Source: Caballeronia zhejiangensis (GTDB taxonomy: Bacteria; Pseudomonadota; Gammaproteobacteria; Burkholderiales; Burkholderiaceae). Taken from it: 64,000 nucleotides of DNA. The DNA is taken from contig NZ_JFHD01000009.1 in the NCBI RefSeq assembly GCF_000698575.1, forward strand, positions 1-64,000, written 5' to 3'. The notes below the pieces were generated by a model. That model was not told the origin of the DNA, made no database searches, and saw only the letters and a program-made list of their open reading frames with translations. Below are positions 50,540 to 60,434 of the stretch, in pieces. Made by a program: the position numbers and the translations under genes. Positions within the stretch are counted from its first letter, which is position 1; the number at the start of each line of letters is the position of its first letter.

Positions 50540-53500
50540 TCACGCTGCGTCAGGCTGCGGCTTCGGCAAACCCCATGTCGGCGATATGCGCCAGATCGCG
50601 AATGGCAGCGAATGCGGATTGAGCCGCACATGCTGGCGCCGTCCGCGCCATTCGAATTGCTCGCCCGTCACCTGATCCTCGACCGCGATCGCGTCCCACT
50701 CATGCACGCCCCAGCGTTCGAGCGTCTGCCACGGCAGTTCGATATCCGCGCCTTGCTCGTTGAACGGATCGAGGTTGATCGCGACGAGCACGACGTTGTC
50801 GCGCGATGCGTTCGCCTTTTCGAAGAACAGGATGTGATCGTTATGCGCGGGCAGGAAGTTGACGCCCAAATGCGTCTGCAACGCGGGATTCGCGCGGCGG
50901 ATGCGATTGAGCGCGGTGATTTCCGTGACGATGTTGCCGGGCCGGTTCCAGTCCCACGCCTTCAGTTCGTACTTCTCGGAGTCGAGATACTCCTCGCTGT
51001 TCGGCAGCGCCGCCGATTCGCACAGCTCGAAGCCGCTATACACGCCCCACAATCCGGATAGCGTGGCCGCCAGCGCCGCGCGAATCACGAAACCCGGCCG
51101 TCCGGAGCTTTGCAGGAAGCGCGGATTGATATCCGGCGTGTTCACGAAGAAGTTCGGGCGGAAGAATTCCTTCGCATCGGTCTGCGTGAGATCGTGCATG
51201 TACTCGAGAAAATCGCGCTTGCTCTCGCGCCAGGTGAAGTACGTGTACGACTGCGAGAAGCCGAGCTTCGCGAGACGGTTCATCACGCGCGGCCGCGTGA
51301 ACGCTTCGGCGAGGAAGATGACATCGGGATGGCGCGCGCGCACGTCGCCGATCACCCATTCCCAGAACGGGAAGGGCTTCGTATGCGGATTGTCGACGCG
51401 GAAGATTCGCACGCCCGCCGCGATCCAGTGCAGGAACACGTCGCGCAACGCGAGCCACAGATCGGGTTTCGCGTCCTGCGCGTAGAAGTCCGGATTCACG
51501 ATGTCCTGATACTTCTTCGGCGGATTTTCCGCATAACGCAGCGTGCCGTCGGGACGCCATGCGAACCACGTCGGATGCTCCTTGAGCCACGGATGATCCG
51601 GCGAGCATTGCACCGCGAAGTCGAGCGCGATCTCGAGCCCGTGTTCGTGCGCGGCTTCGAGCATGCGCTTGAAGTCGTCGAGATTGCCGAGTTCGGGATG
51701 CAGCGCGTCGTGGCCGCCTTCCTTGCCGCCGATCGCATATGGGCTGCCGACATCGCCCGGCTGCGCGGTCAGCGAGTTGTTCTTGCCCTTGCGGTTCGCG
51801 ACGCCGATCGGATGGATCGGCGGAAAGTACAGCACGTCGAAGCCCATCTCGCGGATGCGCGGCAGCTTGCCGATCACGTCGATGAACGTGCCGTGACGAT
51901 TCACGTCGTCGCTCATGGAACGCGGGAAGATCTCGTACCAGCTCGCGAAGCGCGCGGCGGCGCGTTCCGAATCGATGCGGTACACGACCGGATCGCGCGA
52001 CAGGAACGGACGATGCCGCGCCGCTGCAACGGCTTTCGCGGTCGCGCTCGCGAGCACGAGTTCGAGCTTGCGCGCGTCGTCGGCCTTCGTGAATTCCTTG
52101 ACGATCGCTTCGAGCGGCGCGCTGTCGCTGTCGGCATCGTCGGAGGTTTTGACTTCGGCGAGGATCAGCGCGAACAGATGCTTCGCTTCCTCGACTTCGA
52201 GCTCCACCGTCTGACCGGCCTTCAGCTTCTTCTGCATGTGATCGACGAGCGACGCGTAATCGTCGCGCCACGCCATCACGACGAATTCATGGCGGCCCAC
52301 GCGTTCGAGCGGAACGCGCGTGCTCCACAGATCGAGGCCGGCGGGCTGCACGGCGGTCATCGGCGCTTCGTGCCACTCGGTTTCATCGGCGGCGCGCCAT
52401 TGCACGGCGGCGGCGATTTTGTCGTGGCCTTCCGCGAAGATCGCTGCCTGAATCTCCACCGCCTCGCCGACGATGCGCTTCGCCGGAAAGCGTCCGTGAT
52501 CGACCGAAGGCGTCACGCTCTCGATCGACACGCGCGGCGCGGCGATCGCCTCGGCGACGGACTTCTTGTCGGCGGCCTTCGCGCCGCGCTTCACTTGCGG
52601 CTGCGCGAGCAGGATGAACGGCTCGGCTTCCGCGCGATACAGGCGCACTTCGCCCGCCTTGAGCGTGAAGGGCGCGAGGCGCTCGGGCTTGCCCATCGTG
52701 TCGTCGATCAGCGCGAAGCGCGTGTAGTTGCCCGGCACCGATTCGAGCAGATGCAACGTATCGACGTGCACGGGCGCGACGAGATCGGGATTGATGACGG
52801 CGAGCACGGCGTCGCTGCTATGGCGCAGATCGCCGCCATCCGCGCGAATCAGCGCCGCGTAGGGCGTGCCCGCCCCCGTCAGCGCGCGCAGTTCGCCGAC
52901 GCTCGCGAGCGTGCCGACGTTGCGCTGCAACTCGTTCGCACGCCGGATGCGCGCGGTGAGATCGATGCGCTTCTCGCTCTTCGCACGCTCGTATTCCGCC
53001 GCGATGCCGTATTGCGGCGACATCGGCAGGGCGACGCCGTATTCGAAGCCCATCGGCACCATGATGCCGGTGCCGAGCGCGGCGGCGGTGTCGAGCGCGC
53101 GCGTGTAGGCGCGTTCGACGAGCGCGGTGTCGCTCGTATCGGCGAGATCGCTGATGAGCCGCGCGCCGAACGGATCTTCCGGAAACGCGATGGGCGGTGC
53201 GATGCGCGACAGCGCCGCGTGCTCGTCGAAGAGCCACGCGCTCTTGAAGTCCCACCAGCGCGTCGATGCGAACACGGCGTCGAAACCGGCGTCGGCGAGA
53301 CCGTGCAGATCATGCCGCGTGACGCCGACGGTCCACGCGAGCCAGCGCGTCTCCGGATGCTTTTCGCGCACCGCCGCGCCGAGCCTGCGCCACACATGCG
53401 CGGGCACCGCGTCCGGCGCATCGAAGCGAAACCCGCCCACGCCCGCATCGGCGAGCAGGTTCAGCTCGCGCGCCCACCATTCGGTCAGATGATGCGCGGC

Positions 53501-53941
53501 CTCGCCATCGGCGAAATTCGCCCACGCGACGTCGCGCTGACGCGGCGGCTTGCGCGGATCGAGGCGCGCATCCGCGCTTTCGAACGGCTGAAACCAGTGC
53601 TTGTTGTCCTGATAAAGCCCGCCTTCGGCGCTCACGCGGTCGATCACGATATCGACGAGCAGCGTGAGCTTGTGCTTTTTCGCGGCGTCGGCGAGCTGGC
53701 GCAGGCCGTCCGATGCGCTCGCATCGGATTCGAAGACGGAATGCAGCCGATGATGATCGGCGACCGCCTCGCGATGTCCGTTGCTGCCCGGCGTGAACGG
53801 CGAGCCGATCAGGACGTGATCGAAGCCGAGCCCTGCCGCGTGCTCGAACTGGGCGGGCCAGTTCGCGAGCGGGCCGACGAGCAGGGGATCGATGAAGTAG
53901 ATACGCGGCGCGTACGCATGAGGAGCTTGATGGTTTTCCAT
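50540..53941 (-). CDS. glgE: Maltose-1-phosphate maltosyltransferase with extra N-terminal GH13-like domain
   Basis: This 1133-aa protein is about 450 residues longer than classical GlgE. Residues 469-1133 form GlgE. Its markers are YFPPIHPIGVANRKGKNN, the nucleophile Asp850 in FRVDNPHTKPFPFWEW and the acid Glu879 in VIFLAEAF. It extends alpha-1,4-glucan from maltose-1-phosphate. Residues 1-445 are a second barrel-like domain that keeps Asp174 (FRFDAPDAVP) but has WTVGV where the acid Glu should be, so it is probably inactive. GGAA precedes the ATG. treS follows 43 bases downstream. Confidence 0.93.
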   Translation of the reverse strand: MENHQAPHAYAPRIYFIDPLLVGPLANWPAQFEHAAGLGFDHVLIGSPFTPGSNGHREAVADHHRLHSVFESDASASDGLRQLADAAKKHKLTLLVDIVIDRVSAEGGLYQDNKHWFQPFESADARLDPRKPPRQRDVAWANFADGEAAHHLTEWWARELNLLADAGVGGFRFDAPDAVPAHVWRRLGAAVREKHPETRWLAWTVGVTRHDLHGLADAGFDAVFASTRWWDFKSAWLFDEHAALSRIAPPIAFPEDPFGARLISDLADTSDTALVERAYTRALDTAAALGTGIMVPMGFEYGVALPMSPQYGIAAEYERAKSEKRIDLTARIRRANELQRNVGTLASVGELRALTGAGTPYAALIRADGGDLRHSSDAVLAVINPDLVAPVHVDTLHLLESVPGNYTRFALIDDTMGKPERLAPFTLKAGEVRLYRAEAEPFILLAQPQVKRGAKAADKKSVAEAIAAPRVSIESVTPSVDHGRFPAKRIVGEAVEIQAAIFAEGHDKIAAAVQWRAADETEWHEAPMTAVQPAGLDLWSTRVPLERVGRHEFVVMAWRDDYASLVDHMQKKLKAGQTVELEVEEAKHLFALILAEVKTSDDADSDSAPLEAIVKEFTKADDARKLELVLASATAKAVAAARHRPFLSRDPVVYRIDSERAAARFASWYEIFPRSMSDDVNRHGTFIDVIGKLPRIREMGFDVLYFPPIHPIGVANRKGKNNSLTAQPGDVGSPYAIGGKEGGHDALHPELGNLDDFKRMLEAAHEHGLEIALDFAVQCSPDHPWLKEHPTWFAWRPDGTLRYAENPPKKYQDIVNPDFYAQDAKPDLWLALRDVFLHWIAAGVRIFRVDNPHTKPFPFWEWVIGDVRARHPDVIFLAEAFTRPRVMNRLAKLGFSQSYTYFTWRESKRDFLEYMHDLTQTDAKEFFRPNFFVNTPDINPRFLQSSGRPGFVIRAALAATLSGLWGVYSGFELCESAALPNSEEYLDSEKYELKAWDWNRPGNIVTEITALNRIRRANPALQTHLGVNFLPAHNDHILFFEKANASRDNVVLVAINLDPFNEQGADIELPWQTLERWGVHEWDAIAVEDQVTGEQFEWRGRRQHVRLNPHSLPFAIWRISPTWGLPKPQPDAA

Positions 53942-54276
53942 CGTTCGTCTTTTCCAGAGTCGTCCTGCGGTGGCGGGGATGCGGGCATCAATCGCGATCA
54001 CGCTCACGGGCCAAACTGGCTGAAGAGCTGGTCCGCGCGTCACGAATCACGCGAACTCTCAGGCGGAACTCAGATTACACCTTGGCGCCGGATTTCGACG
54101 CCTGCCTGGCCGCGTTGTCGCGATGCACCGTGCATCGAATGCCTTCTTGCATCACGGTGGGCGCCACGGTCCCCAAGTGATTTCCTTCGGGCTCATGCAC
54201 GGGCGGGACAGCACGTTGCGTGCCGCGCCCGGTTCGAACCCTGGTCGTTACTATGGAGCAACTGCCGCCGGCACGC
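53942..54276. other. Intergenic region between glgA and glgE
   Basis: These 335 bases interrupt an otherwise tight cluster and probably hold a second promoter for glgE onward. A perfect 17-bp palindrome with a one-base centre lies at 54121-54137. A 41-codon minus-strand frame at 54075-54200 (GTG start, ending ARQASKSGAKV) is possible but has no ribosome-binding site or known relative, so I do not call it. Confidence 0.45.
54121..54137. promoter_or_regulatory. 17-bp palindrome, possible operator upstream of glgE
   Basis: CGATGCACCGTGCATCG has perfect 8-bp arms around a single C. A hairpin is sterically poor with a one-base loop, so a protein-binding site is more likely. It lies about 180 bases upstream of the glgE start in the only large gap of the cluster. 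The binding protein is unknown. Confidence 0.4.
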
Positions 54277-55926
54277 TCACGCGGTGCGCGCCATCGAATG
54301 CGCGTCCTGTGCCGGTGCGGGCGTCGGCATGACATCGGCCACGCGGCGCGCACGCAATGCGGTGCGGCTCGGACGCGCGCCGCTCAGGCCGACGTACAGT
54401 GCGACCATCGTCGTCACGGCTTCGTTCCATCCGAAATCGCAGGACATCGCGTTGCGCTGCAACGCGCGCCACACTTGCGGACGCATGTAGGCGTCGAGCG
54501 CGCGGCTCGCGGCGTAGACGATATCGTCCGCGCGTTCGCCATCGAAGAGAAAGCCGGTAGGCGCGTGCGAGGAGCGCGGCGCGGGGACCGGCGCGACAGG
54601 CAGATCATGCGTGCCGTCGCGCAGCCACGCCGATGGACGGAGCACGTCGCGCATGCCGTGCAGTTCGTTTTGCGCCGCATCGACGATCGTGTCGGCGAGG
54701 CCGCCCACGCGCGATGCGACCGGCAGCGTGCCGTAGCGCATCGCATACATCTGCGTGAGGCCGCACGGCTCGAAGCGGCTGCCGTGCAGAAGGATGTCCG
54801 CGCCCGCGTGCAGGGCATGGGCGCGCCGTTCGTCGTATCCGATATGCACGCCCACGCGATCCGGCCATTCCTGCGCGAGCTTCCTGAAACCGGCTTCGAT
54901 ATGCGCCTCGCCCTTGCCGATCACGGCGAGCTGCAGACGCGGATGTCGCGCGAGCAGACGCGGCAGCGCATCGAGCACGACATCGGCGAGTTTCTGACCG
55001 GTCATGCGGCTGCCGATCGCCATCAGCGGCGCGAACGGATCGACGGGCAAACCGAACATGCGTTGCAGCGCGCGCTTGCACGCGTGCTTGCCGCGCATAT
55101 CGTCGAAGGAATAGGTGCGTTCGATGAGCGGATCGGCGGCGGGATTCCACGTTTCTTCGTCGATGCCGTTCACGACGCCCGACAGCTTGTCGGCGCAGCT
55201 TTGCAGCACGCCTTCCATCAGATGACCGAAGCGCGGCGTGAGAATTTCGCGCGCGTAAGTTTCGGAGACGGTCGTTACGCGATCGGCGTGGACGATGCCC
55301 GCTTTCATCAGACTCAATGCGCCATAGAACTCGATGCTCTTCGGGTCGCTCAACGCATGCACGAGCCACTTTTCCGGCACGCCGAGCGACGCACCAAGCG
55401 AGAGCGCGTAGTTGCCCTGGAATGCGAGATTGTGGATCGTGAATACGCTCTTTGCGTGCACGTCCGCGTGCTTCATCAGAAGCGGCGTCAGGCCCGTGTG
55501 CCAGTCGTGTGCATGAACGATGTCCGGCTTCTTCACGCCGCGCACGCCTCGCGCGATCCGCACCGCGGCGGCGGAAAGCGTCGCGAAGCGAAGCGCGTTG
55601 TCCTGATAGTCGCGGCCCTGTTCGTCCTGATAAAGCCCGTCGCGCGCGTAGAGCGTGTCGCAGCGCAGCAGCAGAACCGGCACGCCGGTATCGGGCATGC
55701 GGCCGCGCAGCAGCGCCGCGTTGCCGCCCGGCAGGCCGGTGAGCGTGCCGATCTTGCTCAGGCCTTCTGCTTGGGCAATGGCGTTCGGATAGGCGGGAAG
55801 CAGGATGGTGGCATCGACGCCGGCTTCGCGCAGCGCGGCAGCATAGGCGCTGACCATATCGCCGAGTCCGCCGGTCTTGGCGAGCGGGACGGCTTCGGAG
55901 GCGACCAGCAGAACGTTCAAAGGCAA
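54277..55926 (-). CDS. glgA: Glycogen synthase (GT5)
   Basis: This 549-aa GT-B enzyme carries the ADP-glucose motif KTGGLGDMVSAY near the N terminus, HAHDWHTGL, and the C-terminal SRFEPCGLTQMYAMRYGTLPV. It would add glucose from ADP-glucose to glucan, or, as shown for some relatives, make maltose-1-phosphate. The start is taken as TTG at 55926, six bases after GGAGAG, giving LPLNVLLVASEAVPLAKTGG; the upstream frame lacks a better site. No glgC is present in the window to provide ADP-glucose. Confidence 0.92.
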   Translation of the reverse strand: MPLNVLLVASEAVPLAKTGGLGDMVSAYAAALREAGVDATILLPAYPNAIAQAEGLSKIGTLTGLPGGNAALLRGRMPDTGVPVLLLRCDTLYARDGLYQDEQGRDYQDNALRFATLSAAAVRIARGVRGVKKPDIVHAHDWHTGLTPLLMKHADVHAKSVFTIHNLAFQGNYALSLGASLGVPEKWLVHALSDPKSIEFYGALSLMKAGIVHADRVTTVSETYAREILTPRFGHLMEGVLQSCADKLSGVVNGIDEETWNPAADPLIERTYSFDDMRGKHACKRALQRMFGLPVDPFAPLMAIGSRMTGQKLADVVLDALPRLLARHPRLQLAVIGKGEAHIEAGFRKLAQEWPDRVGVHIGYDERRAHALHAGADILLHGSRFEPCGLTQMYAMRYGTLPVASRVGGLADTIVDAAQNELHGMRDVLRPSAWLRDGTHDLPVAPVPAPRSSHAPTGFLFDGERADDIVYAASRALDAYMRPQVWRALQRNAMSCDFGWNEAVTTMVALYVGLSGARPSRTALRARRVADVMPTPAPAQDAHSMARTA

Positions 55927-56233
55927 AATGGGCTCTCCTGTGCATGCGGAACGCACGAGCGCGAGGCCGCGCGAGCGAGTGCTGATCCGGGTTTCTTCTG
56001 ATTGGGCTGGCGCAATGCAGCAATCGCTGTGCCACCGGGCGGGGGCGTGTGTGCGCTGCGGCACGTTCATTTCCGCCTATGGCACGACGAGACCGCCGGC
56101 GCCCACGTCCCGCAGAGCAAGAAAGGCACGAACGTGCCGCGTGTAAAACTGACTGCGGCGCGCGCCGCGTTTTTACACGGCGCGTTCGATGAGCCGTTCG
56201 TCGAGCTTATGGCGCGCGCGTGACAGCGTCGTT
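55927..56233. other. Intergenic region between DUF1345 gene and glgA
   Basis: This 307-bp stretch contains the glgA leader and a strong nested inverted repeat at 56140-56179. No gene is supported. A glgA promoter is expected on the minus strand but no good -35/-10 pair is apparent. Confidence 0.4.
56140..56179. terminator. Nested inverted repeat, probable terminator of the DUF1345 gene
   Basis: CGTGTAAAA (56140-56148) pairs with TTTTACACG (56171-56179). Inside lies the perfect 14-bp palindrome GCGGCGCGCGCCGC (56155-56168). Read on the minus strand, the GC hairpin is followed by AGTCAGTTTT, 55 bases past the DUF1345 stop, which suits a terminator. The AT-rich outer arms could alternatively be an operator. 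Confidence 0.55.
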
Positions 56234-56890
56234 TCAGCCGCCGACCATGCTCGCGGCGATGTTGATCGAAAGCCCGAGCACCGCGAGATTGAAGAAGAAC
56301 GACAGCACCGATTGCGCGAGCGCCGTGCGGCGCGCCGACGTCGATGCAAGCGCGATATCGGCGGTCTGCGACGCGACCGCGATCGTGAAGGAGAAGTAGA
56401 GGAAGTCCCAGTAACCCGGCTTCAGATGACGGTCGGGAAATCTCAGCGCGGTATCGTTGTCCGGCGACTGATAGTAGTGCCGCGCGTAGTGGAGCGTGAA
56501 CATCGTCGGGATCAGGAACCATGCGCCGAGCATCGTCGCGCCGGTGAGCACGTAATGCAGCACCGCGCCGGCGCCCATGTGCTTCGCGGTCGACAGCTCG
56601 ACGACGATCGCCACGATGCTCGCAATCGCCGCGACGCTCACGACCATCAGCACGGTCGCGGCGTTTTCGTCTTCGCGCTCGGCGAGTTCCTGCACGTCGC
56701 TCTGGCGCGCGGACGCCATCTTCACCCAGATGAGCGCGAGGTAGAGCCACACGGCCGAGTCCCAGCCGATCAGCGCGCGCGCCGTCGGCCGCACGTGCGC
56801 CGGAACCAAAGCGGCGGCGACGCAACCAACAGCCAGGCCGATCAGCGCGCGCGGCCGGTTGCGCAGTACGGGCGGGAAGATCGGCTTCAT
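56234..56890 (-). CDS. DUF1345 membrane protein
   Basis: This 218-aa protein has five to six membrane helices. The blocks [44 protein letters not shown] and [22 protein letters not shown] are characteristic of the DUF1345 family, whose function is unknown. The start at MKPIFPPV (56890) avoids an unlikely hydrophilic extension. It is divergent from the sugar dehydrogenase genes, with 83 bases between starts. Confidence 0.85.
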   Translation of the reverse strand: MKPIFPPVLRNRPRALIGLAVGCVAAALVPAHVRPTARALIGWDSAVWLYLALIWVKMASARQSDVQELAEREDENAATVLMVVSVAAIASIVAIVVELSTAKHMGAGAVLHYVLTGATMLGAWFLIPTMFTLHYARHYYQSPDNDTALRFPDRHLKPGYWDFLYFSFTIAVASQTADIALASTSARRTALAQSVLSFFFNLAVLGLSINIAASMVGG

Positions 56891-56973
56891 TTCGTTTTGT
56901 CCGCATGTGAGGCAGGCATCGCCCGACGCTGCGATTATTGCCCGATCGCCTTTCAACAAGCTGAGTGCCAGAG

Positions 56974-57444
56974 ATGACGTCGTTTGCGATGCGAAGGGGA
57001 ATCATGGCGGGCGCGTGTGCGCTGCTCGTGCCGGCGCGCGCTCAGGAACCGCCCGCGAGCGGAATCGGCGCGTTTCTCGCCGTGTCGATGAAACTCACCG
57101 GCCGCACGCACTTCGATCCGCTTCTCGCCGAACGCGTGCACGCGGCGCTCGTCCGGCACGATGCGGACTTCGCCGCGAAGATCGCCGCGCTCGACAAGTG
57201 GATCGCGACGCACGGCGGCACGCCCACCGACATCATCACCGCCGCGCTCGAAGCCACGCGTCCCGAGCTTGCGAAGACGGTCGGCAGCGTGATGCGCGCG
57301 TGGTATCTCGGCGTCGTCGGCGAGCCGCCGCATGTCGAAGTCGTTGCGTACGAACGCGCACTGATGTTCGATCCCGTCGGCGACATGCTCACGGTTCCCT
57401 CATACTGCCGCGGCGAGCCGGCCGACTGGGCGAAGAAGCCCTGA
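56974..57444 (+). CDS. FAD-dependent glucose/sugar dehydrogenase small (gamma) subunit
   Basis: This 156-aa protein has a twin-arginine-like leader ([19 protein letters not shown]) and the small-subunit blocks [28 protein letters not shown] and [12 protein letters not shown] at the C terminus. In this complex the gamma subunit acts as a chaperone that carries the flavoprotein through the Tat pathway. The next gene starts 36 bases downstream. A GTG three codons earlier and an ATG five codons later are alternative starts. Confidence 0.85.
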   Translation: MTSFAMRRGIMAGACALLVPARAQEPPASGIGAFLAVSMKLTGRTHFDPLLAERVHAALVRHDADFAAKIAALDKWIATHGGTPTDIITAALEATRPELAKTVGSVMRAWYLGVVGEPPHVEVVAYERALMFDPVGDMLTVPSYCRGEPADWAKKP

Positions 57445-57480
57445 GCGCCGCGCATCGCCATTCAAGACAAGGGCACGCGC

Positions 57481-59076
57481 ATGGCGGGTTCCACTTCGGC
57501 GGACGTCGTGGTCGTCGGCTCGGGCGTGGCGGGCAGTCTCGTCGCGTACCGGCTGGCGAAAGCGGGCGCGTCGGTGATTCTGCTCGAAGCCGGGCCGCGT
57601 CTTGCGCGCTGGCAGATCGTCGAGAACTTTCGCCGCGCCGCCGACAAGCGCGATCTCTGCGCGCCGTATCCGCTCGTGCGTCACGCGCCGCGCCCCGAGC
57701 CGATGAATCCCGGCGCCTATCTCGTCGATCGCGGCGCGACGCCCTATCAGCCGCAATATCTGCGGCTCGTCGGCGGGACGACGTGGCATTGGGCCGGCGC
57801 GGCGTGGCGCCTTTTGCCTTCTGACTTTCGCGTGAAAACGCTGTACGGCGTCGGGCGCGACTGGCCGTTTCCCTACGAGACGCTCGAACCGTGGTACGGG
57901 CAGGCCGAAGCCGATCTGGGCGTCGCGGGACCGGACATCGATCTCGGCTCGCCGCGCTCGACACCTTATCCGATGGACGCGCTGCCGCTCTCGTGGATGG
58001 ACCGGCGCGTCGCCGAGTTGCTCGGCGCGCAGTCGTATCGCGTGGTGCCCGAGCCGATGGCGCGCAACAGCCGTCCGTACGACGCGCGCCCCGCGTGCTG
58101 CGGCAACAACAATTGCATGCCGATTTGTCCGATCGGCGCGCTGTATCACGCAGCGTCGCACGCCGACAAGGCCGAACGCGCGGGCGCGGCGCTCGTCGCG
58201 CAGGCGGTCGCGTATCGCATCGAGGCGAACGATCGCGCCGAGATCGTCGCGATCCATTGCAAGGACCCGAACGGCCTCTCGACGCGCGTGACCGGCAGGC
58301 GCTTCGTCATCGCGGCGAACGGCATCGAGACGCCCAAGCTGCTTCTGATGTCGACGTCCGCGCGGTTTCCGAAGGGCATCGGCAACGGCTCGGATCAGGT
58401 CGGGCGCAATCTGATGGATCATCCCGCCGCGAGCGTCAGCTTTCTCGCCAACGAGGCGCTGTGGCCGGGACGCGGGCCAGTGGAGATGTCGTCGATCGTC
58501 GATTTCCGCGACGGGCCGTTTCGCGCGCAGCAGGCGGCGAAGAAGCTGCATCTGTCGAACGCGGCGCCGACGCTCGCCGTCACCCGGAATCTGCTGGATA
58601 AAGGGCTGACCGGCGGCGAGCTCGACCGGCAGATTCGCGAGCAATGCGCGCGCAGGCTCACGTTCGGCAGCTTTCACGAGCAACTGCCGTCGAGCGAAAA
58701 TCGCGTGATGCTGTCGGCGCAAAAGGACGCGCTCGGCTTGCCGCGCCCGGAAATCGCGTATTCGATCGACGATTACGTGCGCAAGAGCGCCGCCGACACG
58801 CACGCGCAGTTCGCGCGCATCGCCGGGATTTTCGAGGGCACGGAAATCGAGCACGACGATTCGCTCGGCGCGAGCAGCCACATCATGGGCACGGCGATCA
58901 TGGGCCGCGATCCGAACGATTCCGTGGTCGATGACGAATGCCGCGCGCACGATCATCCGAACCTGTTCATCGCCGGGAGCGCGGTGATGCCCGCGGGCGG
59001 CTCCGTCAACTGCACGCTGACGATCGCGGCGTTGTCGCTGCGGCTCGCCGGCACGATCGAGGCGTCCCTGCGATGA
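57481..59076 (+). CDS. FAD-dependent glucose/sugar dehydrogenase catalytic (alpha) subunit
   Basis: This 531-aa GMC oxidoreductase binds FAD through [19 protein letters not shown] at the N terminus. The cysteine pattern Cys206-Cys207-x4-Cys212-x3-Cys216 in [15 protein letters not shown] matches the 3Fe-4S ligand motif of Burkholderia cepacia FAD-glucose dehydrogenase. The catalytic His/Asn region is [13 protein letters not shown] and [12 protein letters not shown]. It lacks its own leader, as expected for Tat hitchhiking with the small subunit. Substrate could be glucose, gluconate or another sugar; glucose is the best guess. Confidence 0.9.
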   Translation: MAGSTSADVVVVGSGVAGSLVAYRLAKAGASVILLEAGPRLARWQIVENFRRAADKRDLCAPYPLVRHAPRPEPMNPGAYLVDRGATPYQPQYLRLVGGTTWHWAGAAWRLLPSDFRVKTLYGVGRDWPFPYETLEPWYGQAEADLGVAGPDIDLGSPRSTPYPMDALPLSWMDRRVAELLGAQSYRVVPEPMARNSRPYDARPACCGNNNCMPICPIGALYHAASHADKAERAGAALVAQAVAYRIEANDRAEIVAIHCKDPNGLSTRVTGRRFVIAANGIETPKLLLMSTSARFPKGIGNGSDQVGRNLMDHPAASVSFLANEALWPGRGPVEMSSIVDFRDGPFRAQQAAKKLHLSNAAPTLAVTRNLLDKGLTGGELDRQIREQCARRLTFGSFHEQLPSSENRVMLSAQKDALGLPRPEIAYSIDDYVRKSAADTHAQFARIAGIFEGTEIEHDDSLGASSHIMGTAIMGRDPNDSVVDDECRAHDHPNLFIAGSAVMPAGGSVNCTLTIAALSLRLAGTIEASLR

Positions 59077-60281
59077 AGGCGCGGCTCGCGTGCCTGATCG
59101 TTCTGCTGGCGTGCGCGTCCGGCGCCGCCCAAGCGCAAACCAGAGTCCAGCAAGGCGAATACCTCGTGCGCGCGGGCGGCTGCATGAGCTGCCATACCGC
59201 CCGCTCGGAATCCGCGCGGCCGTTCGCGGGCGGCAGGCCGATCCCGACGCCGTTCGGCGACGTGTTCGCGCCGAACATCACGAGCGATCGCGAAACGGGC
59301 ATCGGCGCATGGACCGACGCGCAGTTCATCCGCGCGATGCGCGAGGGCATCGGCAGGAACGGCGAGCGGCTTTATCCCGCGTTTCCGTACACGTCGTACA
59401 CGCTGCTTTCCGACGCCGATCTGCTCGCGATGCGCGCCTATCTCGCGACCGTGCCGCCCGTGCGGTCCGCGACGCCGCGCAACACGCTCGCGTTTCCGTT
59501 CGATCAGCGCTGGCTCATGGCGCTGTGGAATCTTCTCGAGTTTTCGCCGCGGCGCTTCGTGCCCGATCCGTCGAAGAGCGCGGAGTGGAATCGCGGCGCG
59601 TATCTCGTCGAAGGGCTCGGGCATTGCGGCGAGTGCCACACGCCGCGCAACGGCATCGGCGGGCTGATGGGAAGCAAGCGGCTTGCCGGGGCGACGGTCG
59701 CGGGATGGCAGGCGGGCAATCTGACGCCGGATCGCGTCGCGGGCATCGGCGCGTGGCGCGACGACGAACTGCTGCGCTTTCTGTCGACGGGCGCCGCGCC
59801 CGGCCGTGCCCATGCGCTCGGACCGATGGCCGAAGTCGTCGCGACTGGCACGCAGCATCTGACGCCCGCGGATCTGCGTTCGATGATCGTGTATCTGCGC
59901 GCCGTGCCGCCCGTCGCGGCGAAAGACGCGCGCGTGAGCGACCCGGCGAGGGCGGACACGACATCGATCGATTCGGAAGGCGCGCGTCTTTACGCCGCCG
60001 CGTGCGCCAGTTGCCACGGCGCGACAGGCGAGGGCAGCAAGCCGTTTCCGCCGCTCGCGCGTGATGGCGGCGCGGCGGCGGCGAGCAATCTCGTTCTCGT
60101 GATCCTGCGCGGCGTGAATCGCAAGACCCGCGATGCGCACGCGCTGATGCCCGCATTCGACGCGCAATTCACCGACGAGCAGATCGCCGTTCTGAGCAAC
60201 TTCGTGACGCGTCAATTCGGCGATCCACGCGCGTCGATCGATGCGAAAGCCGTCGCGCGGCTTCGCGTCATCGGGCAATAA
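59073..60281 (+). CDS. Triheme cytochrome c subunit (beta) of the sugar dehydrogenase
   Basis: This 402-aa protein has a Sec signal peptide (residues 1-21, ending AQA) and three haem c motifs: CMSCH, CGECH and CASCH. It accepts electrons from the flavoprotein and passes them to the quinone pool or external acceptors. The start ATG overlaps the preceding stop as ATGA, showing translational coupling. Length fits the known beta subunits. The gamma-alpha-beta order is that of the B. cepacia complex. Confidence 0.93.
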   Translation: MKARLACLIVLLACASGAAQAQTRVQQGEYLVRAGGCMSCHTARSESARPFAGGRPIPTPFGDVFAPNITSDRETGIGAWTDAQFIRAMREGIGRNGERLYPAFPYTSYTLLSDADLLAMRAYLATVPPVRSATPRNTLAFPFDQRWLMALWNLLEFSPRRFVPDPSKSAEWNRGAYLVEGLGHCGECHTPRNGIGGLMGSKRLAGATVAGWQAGNLTPDRVAGIGAWRDDELLRFLSTGAAPGRAHALGPMAEVVATGTQHLTPADLRSMIVYLRAVPPVAAKDARVSDPARADTTSIDSEGARLYAAACASCHGATGEGSKPFPPLARDGGAAAASNLVLVILRGVNRKTRDAHALMPAFDAQFTDEQIAVLSNFVTRQFGDPRASIDAKAVARLRVIGQ

Positions 60282-60434
60282 CTGCGTTGCAAAAAGGTCG
60301 GGAACAGCACTTTTTACGTCGACCGGACGCGCCCCGGTAACGCCGCTGTAACGAGTGTGCGCGCGGCTTGCGTATTGCTTGCAAAAGCGATCCACCCCGC
60401 ACACGGCGTCATTGACGAGCGCTATCATCGGCGC

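Noticed and set aside
54075..54200. 41-codon minus-strand frame between glgA and glgE
   Set aside because: GTG start without a ribosome-binding site and no recognisable relative; kept only as a possibility.
51110..54490. 1126-codon plus-strand open frame opposite glgE
   Set aside because: It is antisense to a fully supported enzyme, is Arg/His/Asp-rich with no family motifs, and exists because of the GC3 bias of the real gene. The same applies to long antisense frames opposite treY (36163-38550) and treS (47977-50538).
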